Below are positions 11,914 to 23,829 of a stretch of DNA of 64,000 nt, in pieces. Position 1 is the first letter of the stretch, and every line of letters begins with the position of its first letter. Source of the DNA: Ascaphus truei (Eukaryota > Chordata > Amphibia > Anura > Ascaphidae). The notes beneath the pieces were generated by a model that worked only from the letters and a program-made list of their open reading frames with translations, was not told where the DNA came from and did not search any database. Position numbers and translations under genes: made by a program. The stretch is from the NCBI GenBank assembly GCA_036426205.1, contig CM071570.1, forward strand, positions 142,902,563 through 142,966,562, in the 5' to 3' direction.

Positions 11914-13783
11914 GGCCACACCACCAACACCCTGGTTCTCAGAATGTTCAAAGTTACAAAGTTAGCCGGTTATTATTTTAAAATCTGCATCGATTCCCTG
12001 AACATTTACTGTATGATTCCCTGTGCCGATGTCCCCCGTAACAACAGACCCTGAAAAGGGAAATATGTCCGCTGAAAACCAAGCAGAGGAGAGACCTGCA
12101 AAATGATAACACTTACTTCGTGATCCCTTAATGGCAGCTAAGATGGTGACAGGGAGGCCTCCACCATGGAACGCAGATCGCGGAAGGCAGGTAGGCGGGA
12201 AACGCTCTCCAGGCAGGAAAAGTGTCCAAACAGGAGGAGCAGCCACAGACACGTCCTCCCAGATGAGCCGTCCTTTCCAAAATGGCGGCCGGGGAAGGAC
12301 GTCACAGGATGGGGCGGTCCGTAGGGCGGCCATCTTGGAGGTGGCGGAAGCAGCAGGACATAATCTCACACGGCAACCGGAAGGGGACGTAGAGCCGTCG
12401 GACGCACCAACACAGCACCGGCAGACCAGCGACAGCGCACCTCACAGGAGCAGAGAGGGGACATCAGACATACCCCCGTGCGGAGATGAAGAGCAACCCC
12501 AGCATACACAGCACGACGGAGACGGAGAGAATCTGGAGTCGGAGCCACACGGCAGCACAGCAGTGGGGTCGACAGACGGGACTAAAGCGGAAGGGCTCTC
12601 TTGGCTGCCAGTGGGAGCCCCGGGCGGAAGCCTCCGGAAATGGGAGGCGAAGGCCGCAGTAGTTAGATAGATAGAGGATAAAGGACAAGGGGATGGAGGG
12701 CCCATATAGTTCAGGAACAAGGGAGGATGACAGGAAGGAATAGGAAGTAGACATGGGAGAAGGCATGGGGATGTGAGTGGGAGAGCCTGAAGGGTTATGG
12801 GGAAGTGAAAACAGAGGGGAAAAGATAGATCAGTGGGTGAACGGGAGGGGATGAGGATAGGAGAAGATGGTAAAGTAAGTTAAGCAAGAAACGTATGTAG
12901 CGGAGAGGGAGAAAGGAAGTAGGAAGATGGAGGAAAAGATTAGAGTAAATGGTGAAGGCTTCTAGGAGAGAGAGGAAGAAGACCTGGGACGGGGGTATAG
13001 ATTAGGGGAATCAAGCGCAGGATCTTGAAGAAGTTAGATAGCCAACTACGAAAGAGACCCCAGTTCAAGTAACAAACGGTCAATGGACCACATATCAAGG
13101 GGTGCACAAACTAGAGACCACAAGAGATTCGCTAGCATCAGGTTTTCTCCCCAAGGGGCAGGTCACCTCCTTGCTGCGCAGGTTAGATTCCAGGGAACAC
13201 AAAGAGCCCGGGTCCTCACGCAGAGAGTGTCCGCCGCAGGGCGCTTTTACAGGGGCAGGACAGAGTCAGGAGGCCCCCACAGATCTTAAAGGCGAAAGAT
13301 TACCGGCACAGGGGGTAACAAGTGAGAATAGGGGTTCGATGCACCCCAAAGTTTAATTTTTTCGTTTTTATATAAGATACTCACCAGAGCGGGAACGGGC
13401 AGAGGAGTTCGAGCCTGCCCTGATTTCCGCATGAGCTCCACGTCGGGACCAATCAGGACATTGTCCGAGGTTGCCGGCGAAGTCCCTTGGGAGGGATGGG
13501 CAGCGAGGGAGGGGGGGGGGATGCCAGAAGGGGGCGCGTCAGATCTCCCCTGCTGTTTACCCAGAGGCAATGATCTCAGGGCCGAGGTACATATACCAAA
13601 GCTCAGTGATCACAGTTTATGTAGTTAATTTTATGTATGTCTACATGTTTCCCTCCCCCCCTCTTGGTGTGTCAACCCCTCCTTACCATTACATACAGAC
13701 CCCCCCATGATTGGAGGAAACGCAGCGAGACACTGGACGGCGGCAAGCTCTCGGCAGAGACAAGAAACTGAGTCGGAGTCAGA
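11914..13783 (+). other. Spacer between L1-like ORF1 and ORF2
   Basis: This spacer of about 1.87 kb is GC-rich in its first half. It holds one open frame at 12131-12670 (179 codons, low complexity and hydrophilic) with no recognisable domain. The frequent AAGATGGT/AAAATGGC-type triplets resemble LINE 5'-UTR sequence, so two L1 copies may be fused here. I do not call the frame a gene. Confidence 0.4.
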
Positions 13784-16285
13784 TTGAGGCATGGAGCAAT
13801 TACAGACAAGATAAGTAGCGAAATAATCATGATCTCACATAATGTGAAAGGGTTCAATAGCCCCACAAAGCGCAGAATAGCATTCAAAGAATATAGCCGT
13901 AGGAAAGCAGATATTATCTTCTTACAAGAAACTCACTTCTCACGCACTAATCATCCAAACTTTTTAGATAAAAGTTATAGATCGTATTACCTGGCATCGG
14001 CAGATGTTAAAAAACGGGTAGTTGCAATCATCACGCACAATAGACTCGCACTTACTATAGATAAACAATATACTGACACAGAGGGCAGGTTCTTAATTCT
14101 GACTGGCTCAATACAGGGCCAACCATTAACACTAGCATCTGTATACGCTCCATGCGAGCAAAACACCACATTCTTTGACCAGCTCTTTAGTAAATTACAT
14201 AAAGTCGCACAGGGGAGTATCTTCCTGGCTGGCGACCTCAATCGCACCTTAGACCCTGACTTGGACAGATGCACGAGACTTAACTCTGCCCCCAGACAGG
14301 ACCTACTAACAATACATAAAGGCCTCCAAGACTGTCAGCTGATAGATGCCTGGAGAGAACAACATCCAGACGCTCGCGAGTATACCTTTTACTCCCACCC
14401 CCATAACAGATACAGAAGGATAGACTACCCCCTAGTGTCTAACAGAGTGGTTCCAGTGGTCGGCCATACAGAGATTCACGAAATCTCGTGGTCGGATCAC
14501 GCACCGATAGAGCTAAGGTGCACATTAGCAGGGCTAGACAGACCCGGAGCAAATTGGAAGCTTAATGAGCTCCTTCTCAAAGCCCCCGCCACCGAGCGGG
14601 AAATAAGAAACTGGATCCAAGAATTCTTTACAGAAAATGACGGCAGTGTCCCGTCACAAGCCACACTCTGGGAGGCCCATAAGGCTACACTCAGAGGCAT
14701 ACTGATGAATGTTGCTGATAAGCGAAAAAGAGAAAAAATAACTAAGATAAAGGAACTGCAGGCGAAGCTAACACACCTCACTGCACAGCCTTCCGTTAAT
14801 AAGAGTCAGAACACGTGACAAGAATTGTTAGACACTAAGGCGGCCCTTAATCTGGTGTTATCCTCCCAGGCCGAAAAAGAGCTGGCATGGTCCAAGCGCA
14901 AATTTTATGAGAGAGCCAACAAGCCAGATACCTTGCTTGCTAATAAGCTCCGAAACAAGCTTCCAAATTTTCGTATCGCGGCCATCAAAACACAGAGGGG
15001 GGACCTTACCTCCGACCCTAGACAAAAAGTAGAGGTGTTTCGAAATTACTACGCTACACTATACGACGGAGCTAAGGTCAACCACAACCACAAAACGGCT
15101 GAGACGTTAGAGAAATTCCTATCTGAGACAAAACTACCGACTTTGAGCAGGGAGGAAAGGGAGTCCCTACAAGGAGATTTCACCCTTGAGGAATTAACAG
15201 AGGTAATTAAGTCCCTTAAACCAGCAAAAGCCCCCGGGCCAGACGGCTACTCTAATTTATATTATAAAAAATTCTGTAAGACCCTGGCTCCACAACTGCT
15301 GAAATTATTTCATGGGATACTAGCTGGGGAGCCCTTTCCGGCACAGATGCTCCAGGCGTCCATCTCACTGATCCACAAACCCGGTAAGGACCCGGCAGAC
15401 TACAAGAGCTACCGGCCGATATCCCTGATTAACTCGGATATCAAAATCTTTTCTAAACTAATAGCAAACAGGGTGGGCAGTGTCCTTCCCGGGCTGATAC
15501 ACCCGGATCAGGTAGGCTTTATTACGGGCAGGCAGGCAGCAGACAACACCCGACGGATTGTAGATTTGATTGATCTAGCGAAAAATAAAAATATCCCGTC
15601 AATGGTGCTAAGTCTGGATGCCGAAAAAGCCTTTGATAGAATCGACTGGCCCTACCTATGAGAGACGCTGGGGGCATTCGGCTTTGGAGGGCACCTCCTA
15701 GAGGCAATACTAGCTCTTTATACTGGTCCCACGGCGAGAGTGAGACACCAGGGTTTCCTCTCAGAAATATTTAATATACGTAGCGGGACTCGTCAGAGTT
15801 GCCCGTTATCACCGTTGTTATTCGCCCTCTGTATAGAACCCCTCACGGCCCACATCAGGCTAAGCCCCAATATAACAGGGATAGAGGCAGGTGAGCAGAC
15901 CCACAAAATTGCGTTATACGCAGATGATGTGATCTTAATATTGTCAAAGCCACTTACCTCCCTGCCCAACGTTTTTGAGATCTTGGGAACCTTCAACATG
16001 GTTTCGGGGTTTAAAATCAATCAGACCAAGTCGGAGGCTCTTAACATCAACCTATCCAAACCAATCGAAAAATTAATAGAACTCAATTTTAATTTCAAGT
16101 CGAAGTCCTCCGCAATAAAATATTTAGGGGTATTTATCACCAGGGACTACAACACACTATACAAAGCAAATTTCCCTAAGATGATGGGGAGGCTGAAGGA
16201 GGATCTCAGTGTTTGGGCGGGCTATGGGATATCATGGTTCGGCAGGATTAATAGCGTGAAAATGAACTTAAACAAAGAAAAAGGT
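13784..16285 (+). pseudogene. L1-like ORF2 (endonuclease and reverse transcriptase), two in-frame TGA stops
   Basis: ORF2p nicks target DNA and reverse-transcribes LINE RNA at the nick. The N-terminal AP-type endonuclease shows SHNVKG, FLQETHF, YAPCEQN, LAGDLN (usually GDFN) and SWSDHAPIEL. The reverse transcriptase shows SLIHKPGKDP, YRPISLIN, LDAEKAFDRIDW (motif A, about 15613), GTRQSCPLSPLLF (motif B; the usual G is S) and the catalytic YADD at 15916-15927. One frame is kept throughout and is broken only by TGA at 14816-14818 and 15659-15661. Both fit simple C-to-T or G-to-A decay of CGA and TGG codons. The frame ends artificially at about 16300, where another repeat begins, so the thumb and C-terminal region are absent. 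Confidence 0.85.
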
Positions 16286-16985
16286 AGCGCTAATCTAAGA
16301 AGGTGAAACCCGCAGTCTGTGATATAACTCTGACCCCCTGGGTCAGATGAGAGACTGGAAACAAATGTTATATCTATGGCGCTGGGTACATAACACAGAA
16401 ATAGATATAAATGTCATACAACCAGTATAATGGTGAACTCCTCTGGTGCTCTTCCAATGAATGCAGCAATTCATGCAAAAAAGATAAAGACAGACATAGC
16501 GTAATACAATCACTAACAATACATACTAGACAGACTATAACACTAATAGACAAACATGTGCTGAGACACAAGACTGAAGTAAAATATCACATTTAATAAA
16601 ACAGCATTTAAAAATAAAAGGTCACGTCTGCACAGCAGCCTCAGATGAAATGCCCGCTTACCAGACATACACAGATCACAATCAGTGGATAAATCGGAGA
16701 GTATCCCCTCTCATATGAACCACACCGCGTGTGCTGGCATCTGGCTGGAGCCCAGGGAGAATCCCTTGCCGTCTGTTGCGTCACGACGCTCCCCACGTGC
16801 ACGACTAATGGTGTTGTGATTGGAAAGCCGCCAAACAAGATTTCCTCAGGATGGCGCGTCAGGACCCACTACCGGTTGCTCTGATGTGTTGGGGGATCAG
16901 TGCACCGACCGCCACAACCGGAGACCGCAGGCAAGGCTTCAGATAAGGCATTTTTGTTTTTCCTGCTTTGGATTGAAGCAAAGAT
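16286..16985. repeat. Unidentified repeat replacing the L1 3' end
   Basis: It starts abruptly after the ORF2 reading frame, with AAAGGTAGCGCTAATC. Element-like junctions with GCGCTA/GCGCC also occur at about 54975, 55090 and 55455. AATAAAA is present at about 16595. I see no coding region. It resembles the non-autonomous sequences that carry hammerhead-like motifs elsewhere, but I find no core motif here. Confidence 0.35.
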
Positions 16986-17499
16986 AACCCAAATAGCAAT
17001 GAATGGGCACCCCTTTACCCCCAACAACGCCCCTCGACACATACAATACAATAATGGGCAAAATTACTACTATCCAGATCTTGATAATAGCTCAATTGCC
17101 CATTCAAAATAAAACATTATCCAGCCAGCATAAAGTAAATAAAAGTTCTACTTATCCTTGCCAATATGAAGGCCACCCTCATCACTGTTTTCCATGTCCA
17201 TGTCCTCTGTGGGCAGCAACAGTACAATCAAAAAACAAACTAATGGCCACTAACCCCTTAATCACCGTAGCGGCTCGTAACAGCTACAGTAATTAAGCGG
17301 TTAACCCTCCTCTGCTGCAACTGCCCCACCCCTACCCATTGACTGGCACAATGGTACACCATGCCCATATAATATGTGCATGATTGGCCACTATAGCAGT
17401 CAATGGGCAACCTAAAAAAACAAGCACCAAAAATACAAAACAATAAGAATAAAAAACAATTAAAATAAAAGAAGCACCAAAAATACACAATTAAAAAAC

Positions 17500-17638
17500 C
17501 CTAACAACAAATATAGACAATTTAAAAAACCAAGCAACAAAAATACACAATAAAAAAACCAAGCAACAAAAATACACAATAAAAAAACCAAGCAACAAAA
17601 AAACACAATTAAAAAAAACAAGCAACAAAAGTACAAAG
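17500..17638. repeat. A-rich tandem repeat
   Basis: A unit of roughly 31 bp (AACCAAGCAACAAAAATACAC plus an A-run) is repeated about four times inside the left arm of the large inverted-repeat element. A looser version resumes at 18145-18320 after the insertion. Confidence 0.7.
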
Positions 17639-18155
17639 AGGAGTAGTTTTTAGAATGATGCTCAATATTCGTGTGTGCACAAAAACATCTTGATAGTTGA
17701 AGAAATAGTCCAACAATGGGAACACTGTATTATATCCATAGGCTCATATATACAATAAATATTAAAGGGGGGGCAAAATAAAGACCTAGCGGTCAGTCTG
17801 CATGACTACCGCAGAAATGGTCAGAAATGCACACCCCTCTTAAGGTATAAACATCCCCTTTAAGGGTACGAGGTAATACAATAAGGGCTATTGCCCATTA
17901 CCTGCCCTGGGGTATACTGTAGTCCAGAACGCCAATAAAGGGTAGTATTCCTATGCGTGCAATCCTGAAGTGTAGAGACAATAGTAGTAGAGTAGAGCAA
18001 AGGTGCACTGCAACTGGAAAGAATCTTGAAGAAATGAGGTCACGGGCAAACGCCAAAAATAAAAATGAGGATGTTTAATATATAAACTCACAAGAAAATG
18101 TACATGACAAACGCACCAATGCACCTTTGCTCTACTCTACAACAAAAGTACAAAG
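17624..18155. mobile_element. Short insertion with 15-bp target duplication
   Basis: The sequence AACAAAAGTACAAAG occurs on both sides (about 17624-17638 and 18141-18155). The insert between them is about 500 bp. It ends in a hairpin formed by GTAGAGTAGAGCAAAGGTGCA (17988) and its reverse complement at the right end. No coding region. The target-duplication length suggests retrotransposition. Confidence 0.6.
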
Positions 18156-18711
18156 CAATTAAAAAACAAACACCAAATATACAAAATTAAATCAAACCAA
18201 GCACAAAACAGATAAAATTAAATCAAACCAAGCACCAAAACTACAAAACAATTTTAAAAAAAGCCCTAAAATTACATAACAATTAAATCAAAACAAGCCA
18301 TAAAAACATAACAATTGAATAAAACAGGCATTTGCCAAAAAAAATGCATTGCCTGTCACTGTATTTATCTATATCCTGAAAGGGGCAAGGATAAACAAAT
18401 CGACAGTCAATGGGTAACCTAAACATTTTTTCATAATTAATTAAAATACAATCAATAATTTTCTTACCATTTATGTCTTCACCCCCGTCCTACGTGATCA
18501 CCAACTCTTGACCCTTGACGCAATGCTCCTCAAAGAGCCAATGCAATCAAATCTTGATTGAACAGATGTCTCCCCGGTGAGTTCTTCATTATTTTCTTCT
18601 TTCTTCTCTTTTCTTCTGTCTTCTTTACTTGTAATCCAATGGGCAGATGTTGTCTTGTTGGCTTCCTAAGATCCCCTGAGATGGGACAGGCCTTATATAA
18701 GGCCTGTGATG

Positions 18712-18845
18712 TATTACTGTTGCGGCCGCCTTTATTCTCCTACTTACCTGGATAAATGCTAATGGCGCTTATCATTGAAAGCGCCCGCGGCGCGGGAAAC
18801 CTGAGAAAAAAAAGCAGCGCGCCGCCGCGTTTTAAAAATTCCCAC
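18712..18845. repeat. GC-rich palindromic block
   Basis: This local GC peak contains TACTGTTGCGGCCGCC with TTTATTC, and GCGCCCGCGGCGCGGG. It resembles the reverse complement of the terminal hairpin of the GC-rich element at 241-588 and 48034-48371, but is shorter and diverged. Confidence 0.35.
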
Positions 18846-18847
18846 GG

Positions 18848-19262
18848 TATTACATAGTATTACATAGTAGATGACGTGATCAAGTTCAACCTATGCTAAA
18901 TTTAGACAACAGATACTTTATCCTATATCTATACTTACTTATTGATCCAGAGGAAGGCAAACAAAAAACCCCAGAGTCACATCATCCAATGATATCTTAT
19001 AAGGGGAAAAATAAATGCCTTCCTGACTTCAAGAATTGGCAATCGGATTAATCTCTGGATCAACATCCTTCCCATGTATACTTATTTGGTATATCCCTGT
19101 ATAACTTTCCGTTCTAAAAAGATGTCCAACCTTTTTTTGAACAAATCTATTGTATCTGCCATCACAGTCTCCATGGGTAATGAATTCCACATTTTAACTG
19201 CCTTTACTGTAAAAATGTCATATTTCAGTGTCAAATGGTACACCCCCAATCCCATGTGACAG
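18848..19262 (-). pseudogene. CR1-like LINE 3' remnant
   Basis: On the minus strand the frame reads FTVKAVKMWNSLP, then DTIDLFKKRLD, and further on GVFCLPSSGS with KYRYRIKYLL. These are the conserved C-terminal end and adjacent tail of CR1/L2-type LINE proteins. The 3' end carries a short tandem tail (ACTATGTAAT repeated twice), like the terminal short repeats of CR1 elements. Heavily 5'-truncated, no functional product. It sits between the two arms of the large inverted-repeat element. Confidence 0.7.
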
Positions 19263-19975
19263 GGTTCTTCTTTTTTTTATAAAGGATGTGACGCCATCTT
19301 AAAGGGAGGTACATCACAACCTTAAAAACATGGTATACACCCCATACCAGGGCCTGTAACTCGGGAAGCAGGGGGTCCCTGTACCTGAAATTAATGTGGT
19401 TCAGCTCCGGAGACCTCTGCTCTTGTACACTAGTATTAAAATGTTAATTAAAACACTGCGATCGCCTGTGAGATGATGTCACATCCTTTAAACTAATGTA
19501 AAATATTACATGGTACATGAACCAATGGGATAGTCTTCAATCCCATTGGCTGTTATACCATGTGATGTGAGATGCAGTTTTAAGGATGTGATGTACCTCC
19601 TTTGAAGATGATGTCACATACTTTAAAAAAAAAAAAAGAGGCGGGCACATTATACAGCGTCCAATCAGATTGGAGCTGTACCACATGACTCTAAAATGAG
19701 AAGTCGCAGGCCCTATAAAAGGCCTGTTCCGTCTAATTTTAGCTCAAGAAGATGACGGGACAACCTTCATTGTTGATTTAACATGGTGTTTTGGAATGAA
19801 AGAAAAACATAGAAGATTAAAGAAAATAAGAAAATAATGACAGATGAAGATAGAAGAAAGTGACAGAAGATCAAAGAAAGAAGATTTTTTTTACCTGATG
19901 CTGTTCTTCAAGGAGGATGGAGATGGATTGCGGGTAATGACGTCGTGGGTCCAGATACGCCTGGATTCGCAGGGT

Positions 19976-22240
19976 GAAGACTTCTAGTCATGGCTGATTG
20001 GAGGTTGGCAACCTCCTACTTAATTTAAGCTCACCCCCTCCAAATTTAAAATGGTTATGGGCTCATCCATAGCATCATTCCACTCAGAGGGAACTTGCCT
20101 GCTTGCAGTTGGCTGTGACCATCTCTAATTACAGAGTGCTTTTCTGTATATGTACAGGTTATAAAAGCTTCAGTCAGACAGAACTTTGCGCTTATTGACA
20201 GATTTACTAATCATCTTCCTGTTATTAAACAGGTTATTAAGAATTATATTAGCGTTAGGGACCCCTGATATGTGGTCTGCCTTGGCGTTGGCTCAGGGTT
20301 ACAACATTTTGGCCAAAAAATGTCAAACTAAAAGCCATTTACTTATTAATATTTATCCATATATTTAGGCACTGTACCGTGTATGAGTCTCATAGATGTG
20401 CTAAAAAAATGAGCTTTGTCTGTGTTTTAGTGTGTCTCTGGTTTTAATGCATATGCCATGCTCAGTAGTAGCACTCCTAGAACTCAATGCTTATATATAT
20501 GTTGTGGGTATTTTGGGGGTTTAATAGGAGCTTGTTAGGTGTCCAGTATGTTTTACAATTCTTGTCCAGCTAGTCATGGCTTGATTGGAGGTTGGCAACC
20601 TCCTACTTATTTAAGCTACCCCCTCCCACATTAAATGGTTATGGGCTCACATCCATAGCATCTTCCACTCAGGGGAACTTGTGCCTTGCAGTTTGGCTGT
20701 GACATCTCTATACAGAGTGCGTTTCCTGGTAATGTACAGGTTATAAAAGCTTCAGTCAGACAGAACTTTGCAGCTAATATTGACAGATTTACTATAAATC
20801 ATTCTTCCTGTTATTATAACAGGTTATTAAGAATTTATATTGCGTTAGGGACCCCTGATATGTGGTCTGCCTGGCGTTTGGTCAGGGGCTACAACAATTT
20901 TGGCCCAAAAATGTCAAACTAAAAGACCATTTACTTATTAGATATATTACCATAATATTTAGCACTGTTATATTTTGAGTATGAGTCTCACTAGATGTGC
21001 TTAAAAACTGAGCTTGGTCTGTGTTTTTGTTATGTCTCTGGTTTAATGCATTTGCCATGCTCAGTAGCACTCCTCTGACACTCATATGCTTAATATATTG
21101 TGTGGTATTTTGGGGGTTAATAGGAGCTTGTTAGGTGTCCAGTATGGTTACAATTCTTGTCCAGCTAGTCATGGCTGATTGGAGGTTGGCAACCTCCTAC
21201 TTAATTTAAGCTCACCCCTCCCACATTTAAATGGTTGGGCTCACTCCATAGCATCTTCCACTCAGGGAAATTGCACTGCTTGCAGTTTGGCGTGAATCTA
21301 TAATACAGAGTGTTTTCCTGGTATGTACAGGTTAATAAAGCTTCAGTCAGACGAACTTTGCAGTAATATTGACAGATTTACTATAATCATTCTTCCTGTA
21401 TTAAACAGGTTATTAAGAATTTTATATTAGCGTTAGGGAACCCTGAGTATTGGTCTGCGATTGGGGTTGGGTCAGGGCTTACAACAATTTTGGCCAAAAA
21501 ATGTCAAACTAAAGACCATTTACTTATAGATATTTATCCATATATATTTAGGCACTGTACCGTGTATGAGTCTCACTAGATGTGCTAAAACTGAGAGCTT
21601 TGTCTGTGTTTTATGTTATGTCTTGGTTTTAATAAGCATAATTGCCATGCTCAGTAGCACTCCTATGACACTCATATGTTATATATATGTTGGGGTATTT
21701 GGGGTTTAATAGGAGCTGTTAGGTGTCAGTATGTTTTACAATCTTGTCCAGTAGTCATGGCTGATTGGAGGTTGGCAACCTCCCTACTTCATTTAAGCTC
21801 ACCCCTCCCACATTTAATGGTATGGGCTCACTCCATATGCATCTTTCCACTCAGGGGAACTTGCCTCTGCAGTTTGGCTGTGACATCTCTAATCACAGGA
21901 TGCTTTTTGCTGGTAATGTACAGGTAATAAAAGCTTCAGTCAGGACCGAACTTGCACTAATATTGACCAGATTTCACTATAATCATTCTTCCTGTTATAA
22001 ACAGGTTATAAGAATTTATATTAGCGTTAGGGACCCCCTGATATGTGGTCTGCCGGCGTTGGCTCAGGGGCTTACAACCAATTTTGGCCAAAATGTCAAA
22101 CTAAAGACCATTTATTATTAGATATTATCACTATATTAGCACTGTTTGTTACGTGTTGTGATGTATGAGTATCCACTAGAGTGCTAAACTAGCTTGTTCT
22201 GTGTTTTATGTTATGTCTCTGGTTTTAATGAAGACTTCTA
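19976..22240 (+). repeat. Tandem array, about four units of roughly 590 bp
   Basis: Units begin with CATGGCTGATTGGAGGTTGG at about 19990, 20576, 21170 and 21757. Each contains the same landmarks in order: ACTCAGGGGAACTTG, AAAGCTTCAGTCAGAC, GCGTTAGGGACCCC, TGTCAAACTAAA, CATGCTCAGTAGCACTCC. The last unit is partial and ends at about 22228. TGAAGACTTCTA flanks the whole array (about 19976-19987 and 22229-22240), so the array or its progenitor inserted as one unit. Units differ mostly by one-base indels and homopolymer changes, which is more typical of uncorrected long reads than of natural divergence. Short open frames inside are artefacts. Confidence 0.8.
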
Positions 22241-22834
22241 AAGGTAAGAAAACTATTGAATTTATGTAAATGTTTTTTTTCAGGTTTTTTTATTGTATTT
22301 TTTTATTTTAATGTTTTTGATTGCCCATTGACTGCTAATGTATTAATCTGTGCCCCTTTAGGGTACAGATAAATACAGTGACAGTCAATGCATTTTTGGC
22401 AAATGCTTGTTTTGAATTGATTGTAATTTGTTCTATTTCTGTTTATTGTTTTGATTACATTGTTTTGAATTTGGATGGCTTTTTTTAGTACGTTTTAGGG
22501 TTGGTTAGTGGTTTAAATTAATTAATAGTTTTGTTGGCTAGTGGTTTTATTTATTTTATTGATTTGTTGGCTAGTGATTTTATGTCTTGAATTGGTTGGA
22601 TAGGTGTTTATTTAATTTTATTCTTTTGTTTTGGAATACCATCATTTTTATTATTTTGCTGTTTTGATGATAAATCATTTTTATTCATGTGTACTATTAG
22701 TTTTTTTAAATTATTTTATTGTTGGGGTGTTTAGGTGCTTGTGTATTTCTTTTTTTCTTGTGTTTTTTTTTGGCTTTAAGGATTTTTATTAGGTTCCCCA
22801 TAGAGTGCTATAGTGGCTTATCATTGCCATATTA

Positions 22835-23167
22835 CAGGCATATCACGGTTTAAGGACATTCGCTTTAAGTACACTCGCGAGTAAGGACATATCGTCCAAT
22901 AAGCAAAAGGCATCTCGCGCAGGCGCCTGTCAGCACGTCCTGAAAAGCAATACCGGCTCCCTACCTGTACTGAAGCTGTGCGCAAGCGTGGAGACTATAG
23001 AGCCTGTTACAAATGGGTTATTTACATCAGTTATGCATGTATATGATGATTGCAGTACAGTACATGCATCAATAGGTGGGTAAAAAGGTAGTGCTTCACT
23101 TTAAATACATTTTCGCTTTACATACATGCTCTGGACCCATTGCGTACGTTAATGCGGGGTATTCCTG
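22835..23167 (-). mobile_element. TA-flanked MITE (family of three in this window), inverted copy
   Basis: Terminal inverted repeats CAGGCATA-CACGG and CGGGGTATTCCTG are flanked by TA on both sides. The internal sequence matches 45312-45643 and 53937-54258 in reverse orientation. TA duplication and size (about 330 bp) suggest a Tc1/mariner-mobilised non-autonomous element. It is inserted in the right arm of the large inverted-repeat element. Confidence 0.8.
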
Positions 23168-23687
23168 TATATGGGTATGATGAACCACTGTACCAATGAA
23201 TAGGTAGATGGTGGCTATAGTGGGGCCGGGGTAAGTGGTTAGGCCTCCCAAGTGGGTTGCGGGGAATGGGGGTTAACCCCTTAATTACTATAGCAGTTAT
23301 TAATCGCTAAGGTTATTAAGGGGTTAGGGTCCATTAGATTGTATTTTTTTAATGTACTCTTGCTGGCTGCAGAGAACATGGACCTGGAGTATGCTGACGA
23401 GGACGCCCTTCATGATGGCAGGGGTAAGTAGAAAGTTATATTTACTTTGTTTATGCTGGCTAGCTAATGTTTGATTTTATAATGGGCAAATGAGCTATTA
23501 TCCATATCTGGAATAATAGTTATTTTGCCCATAAATGTACTGTATGTGTTGTAGGTGTAATTGGGGTTAGAGGAGGTGGGTAGTAGTGTTGTTGTGTTGT
23601 TGATTGTTTATTGTGGGTAACGAAGATGGGTGAAGTTGGTATTTGGCCCTTGGTGGGTTTATATACCTACAAGGTGGGTAGCGAGAG

Positions 23688-23745
23688 GGGTTAACCCCTT
23701 CATTAACTTAGCGGTATTAACTGAAAAGGTAATGAAGGGGTTAAC
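23688..23745. repeat. Imperfect palindrome
   Basis: GGGGTTAACCCCTTCATTAA and its near reverse complement (AATGAAGGGGTTAAC) surround a short spacer. It lies in the outer right arm of the large inverted-repeat element. Confidence 0.6.
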
Positions 23746-23829
23746 TCCACCCGCAATACCCCCCCCCATAAGGCCTAAACACCCACGAAGGGCCAAATAC
23801 CGCATTCACCCACCCCGCTACCCACAATA

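Larger units (their letters stand above)
10791..16285 (+). mobile_element. L1-like LINE, 3'-truncated
   Basis: This is a plus-strand non-LTR retrotransposon with a short 5' leader, a broken ORF1 (10952-11913), a long GC-rich spacer and an ORF2 encoding endonuclease and reverse transcriptase (13784-16285). Homology stops at about 16285, where a different sequence begins, so the ORF2 C-terminus and 3' tail are missing. The spacer of about 1.87 kb between ORF1 and ORF2 is unusually long for an L1 and contains an unexplained open frame (12131-12670). Confidence 0.75.
16986..23640. mobile_element. Large inverted-repeat element, heavily invaded
   Basis: The left arm (about 16990-18715) and right arm (about 19690-19987 continuing at 22229-23640) are approximate reverse complements. 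Matching blocks include the AATGGGCAAA-ATTACTA block (left 17050, right 23530), AACATTA-CCAGCCAGCATAAA (17112, 23455), CTAACCCCTTAAT (17250, 23325) and CATTGACTG-type blocks (17335/18405, 22330). Both inner edges have AGGCC-TATA-AGGCCTG-like palindromes (18685, 19710). No transposase is visible. Insertions interrupt both arms (17639-18140, 19988-22228, 22835-23167). It resembles a long-TIR or foldback DNA element. Confidence 0.6.

Noticed and set aside
12131..12670. 179-codon open frame between L1-like ORF1 and ORF2
   Set aside because: Low-complexity, no domain, lies in a GC-rich LINE spacer; recorded only as part of the spacer.
17500..17638. Regular repeats resembling a CRISPR array
   Set aside because: Units are contiguous A-rich tandem repeats without unique spacers, in a eukaryotic context.
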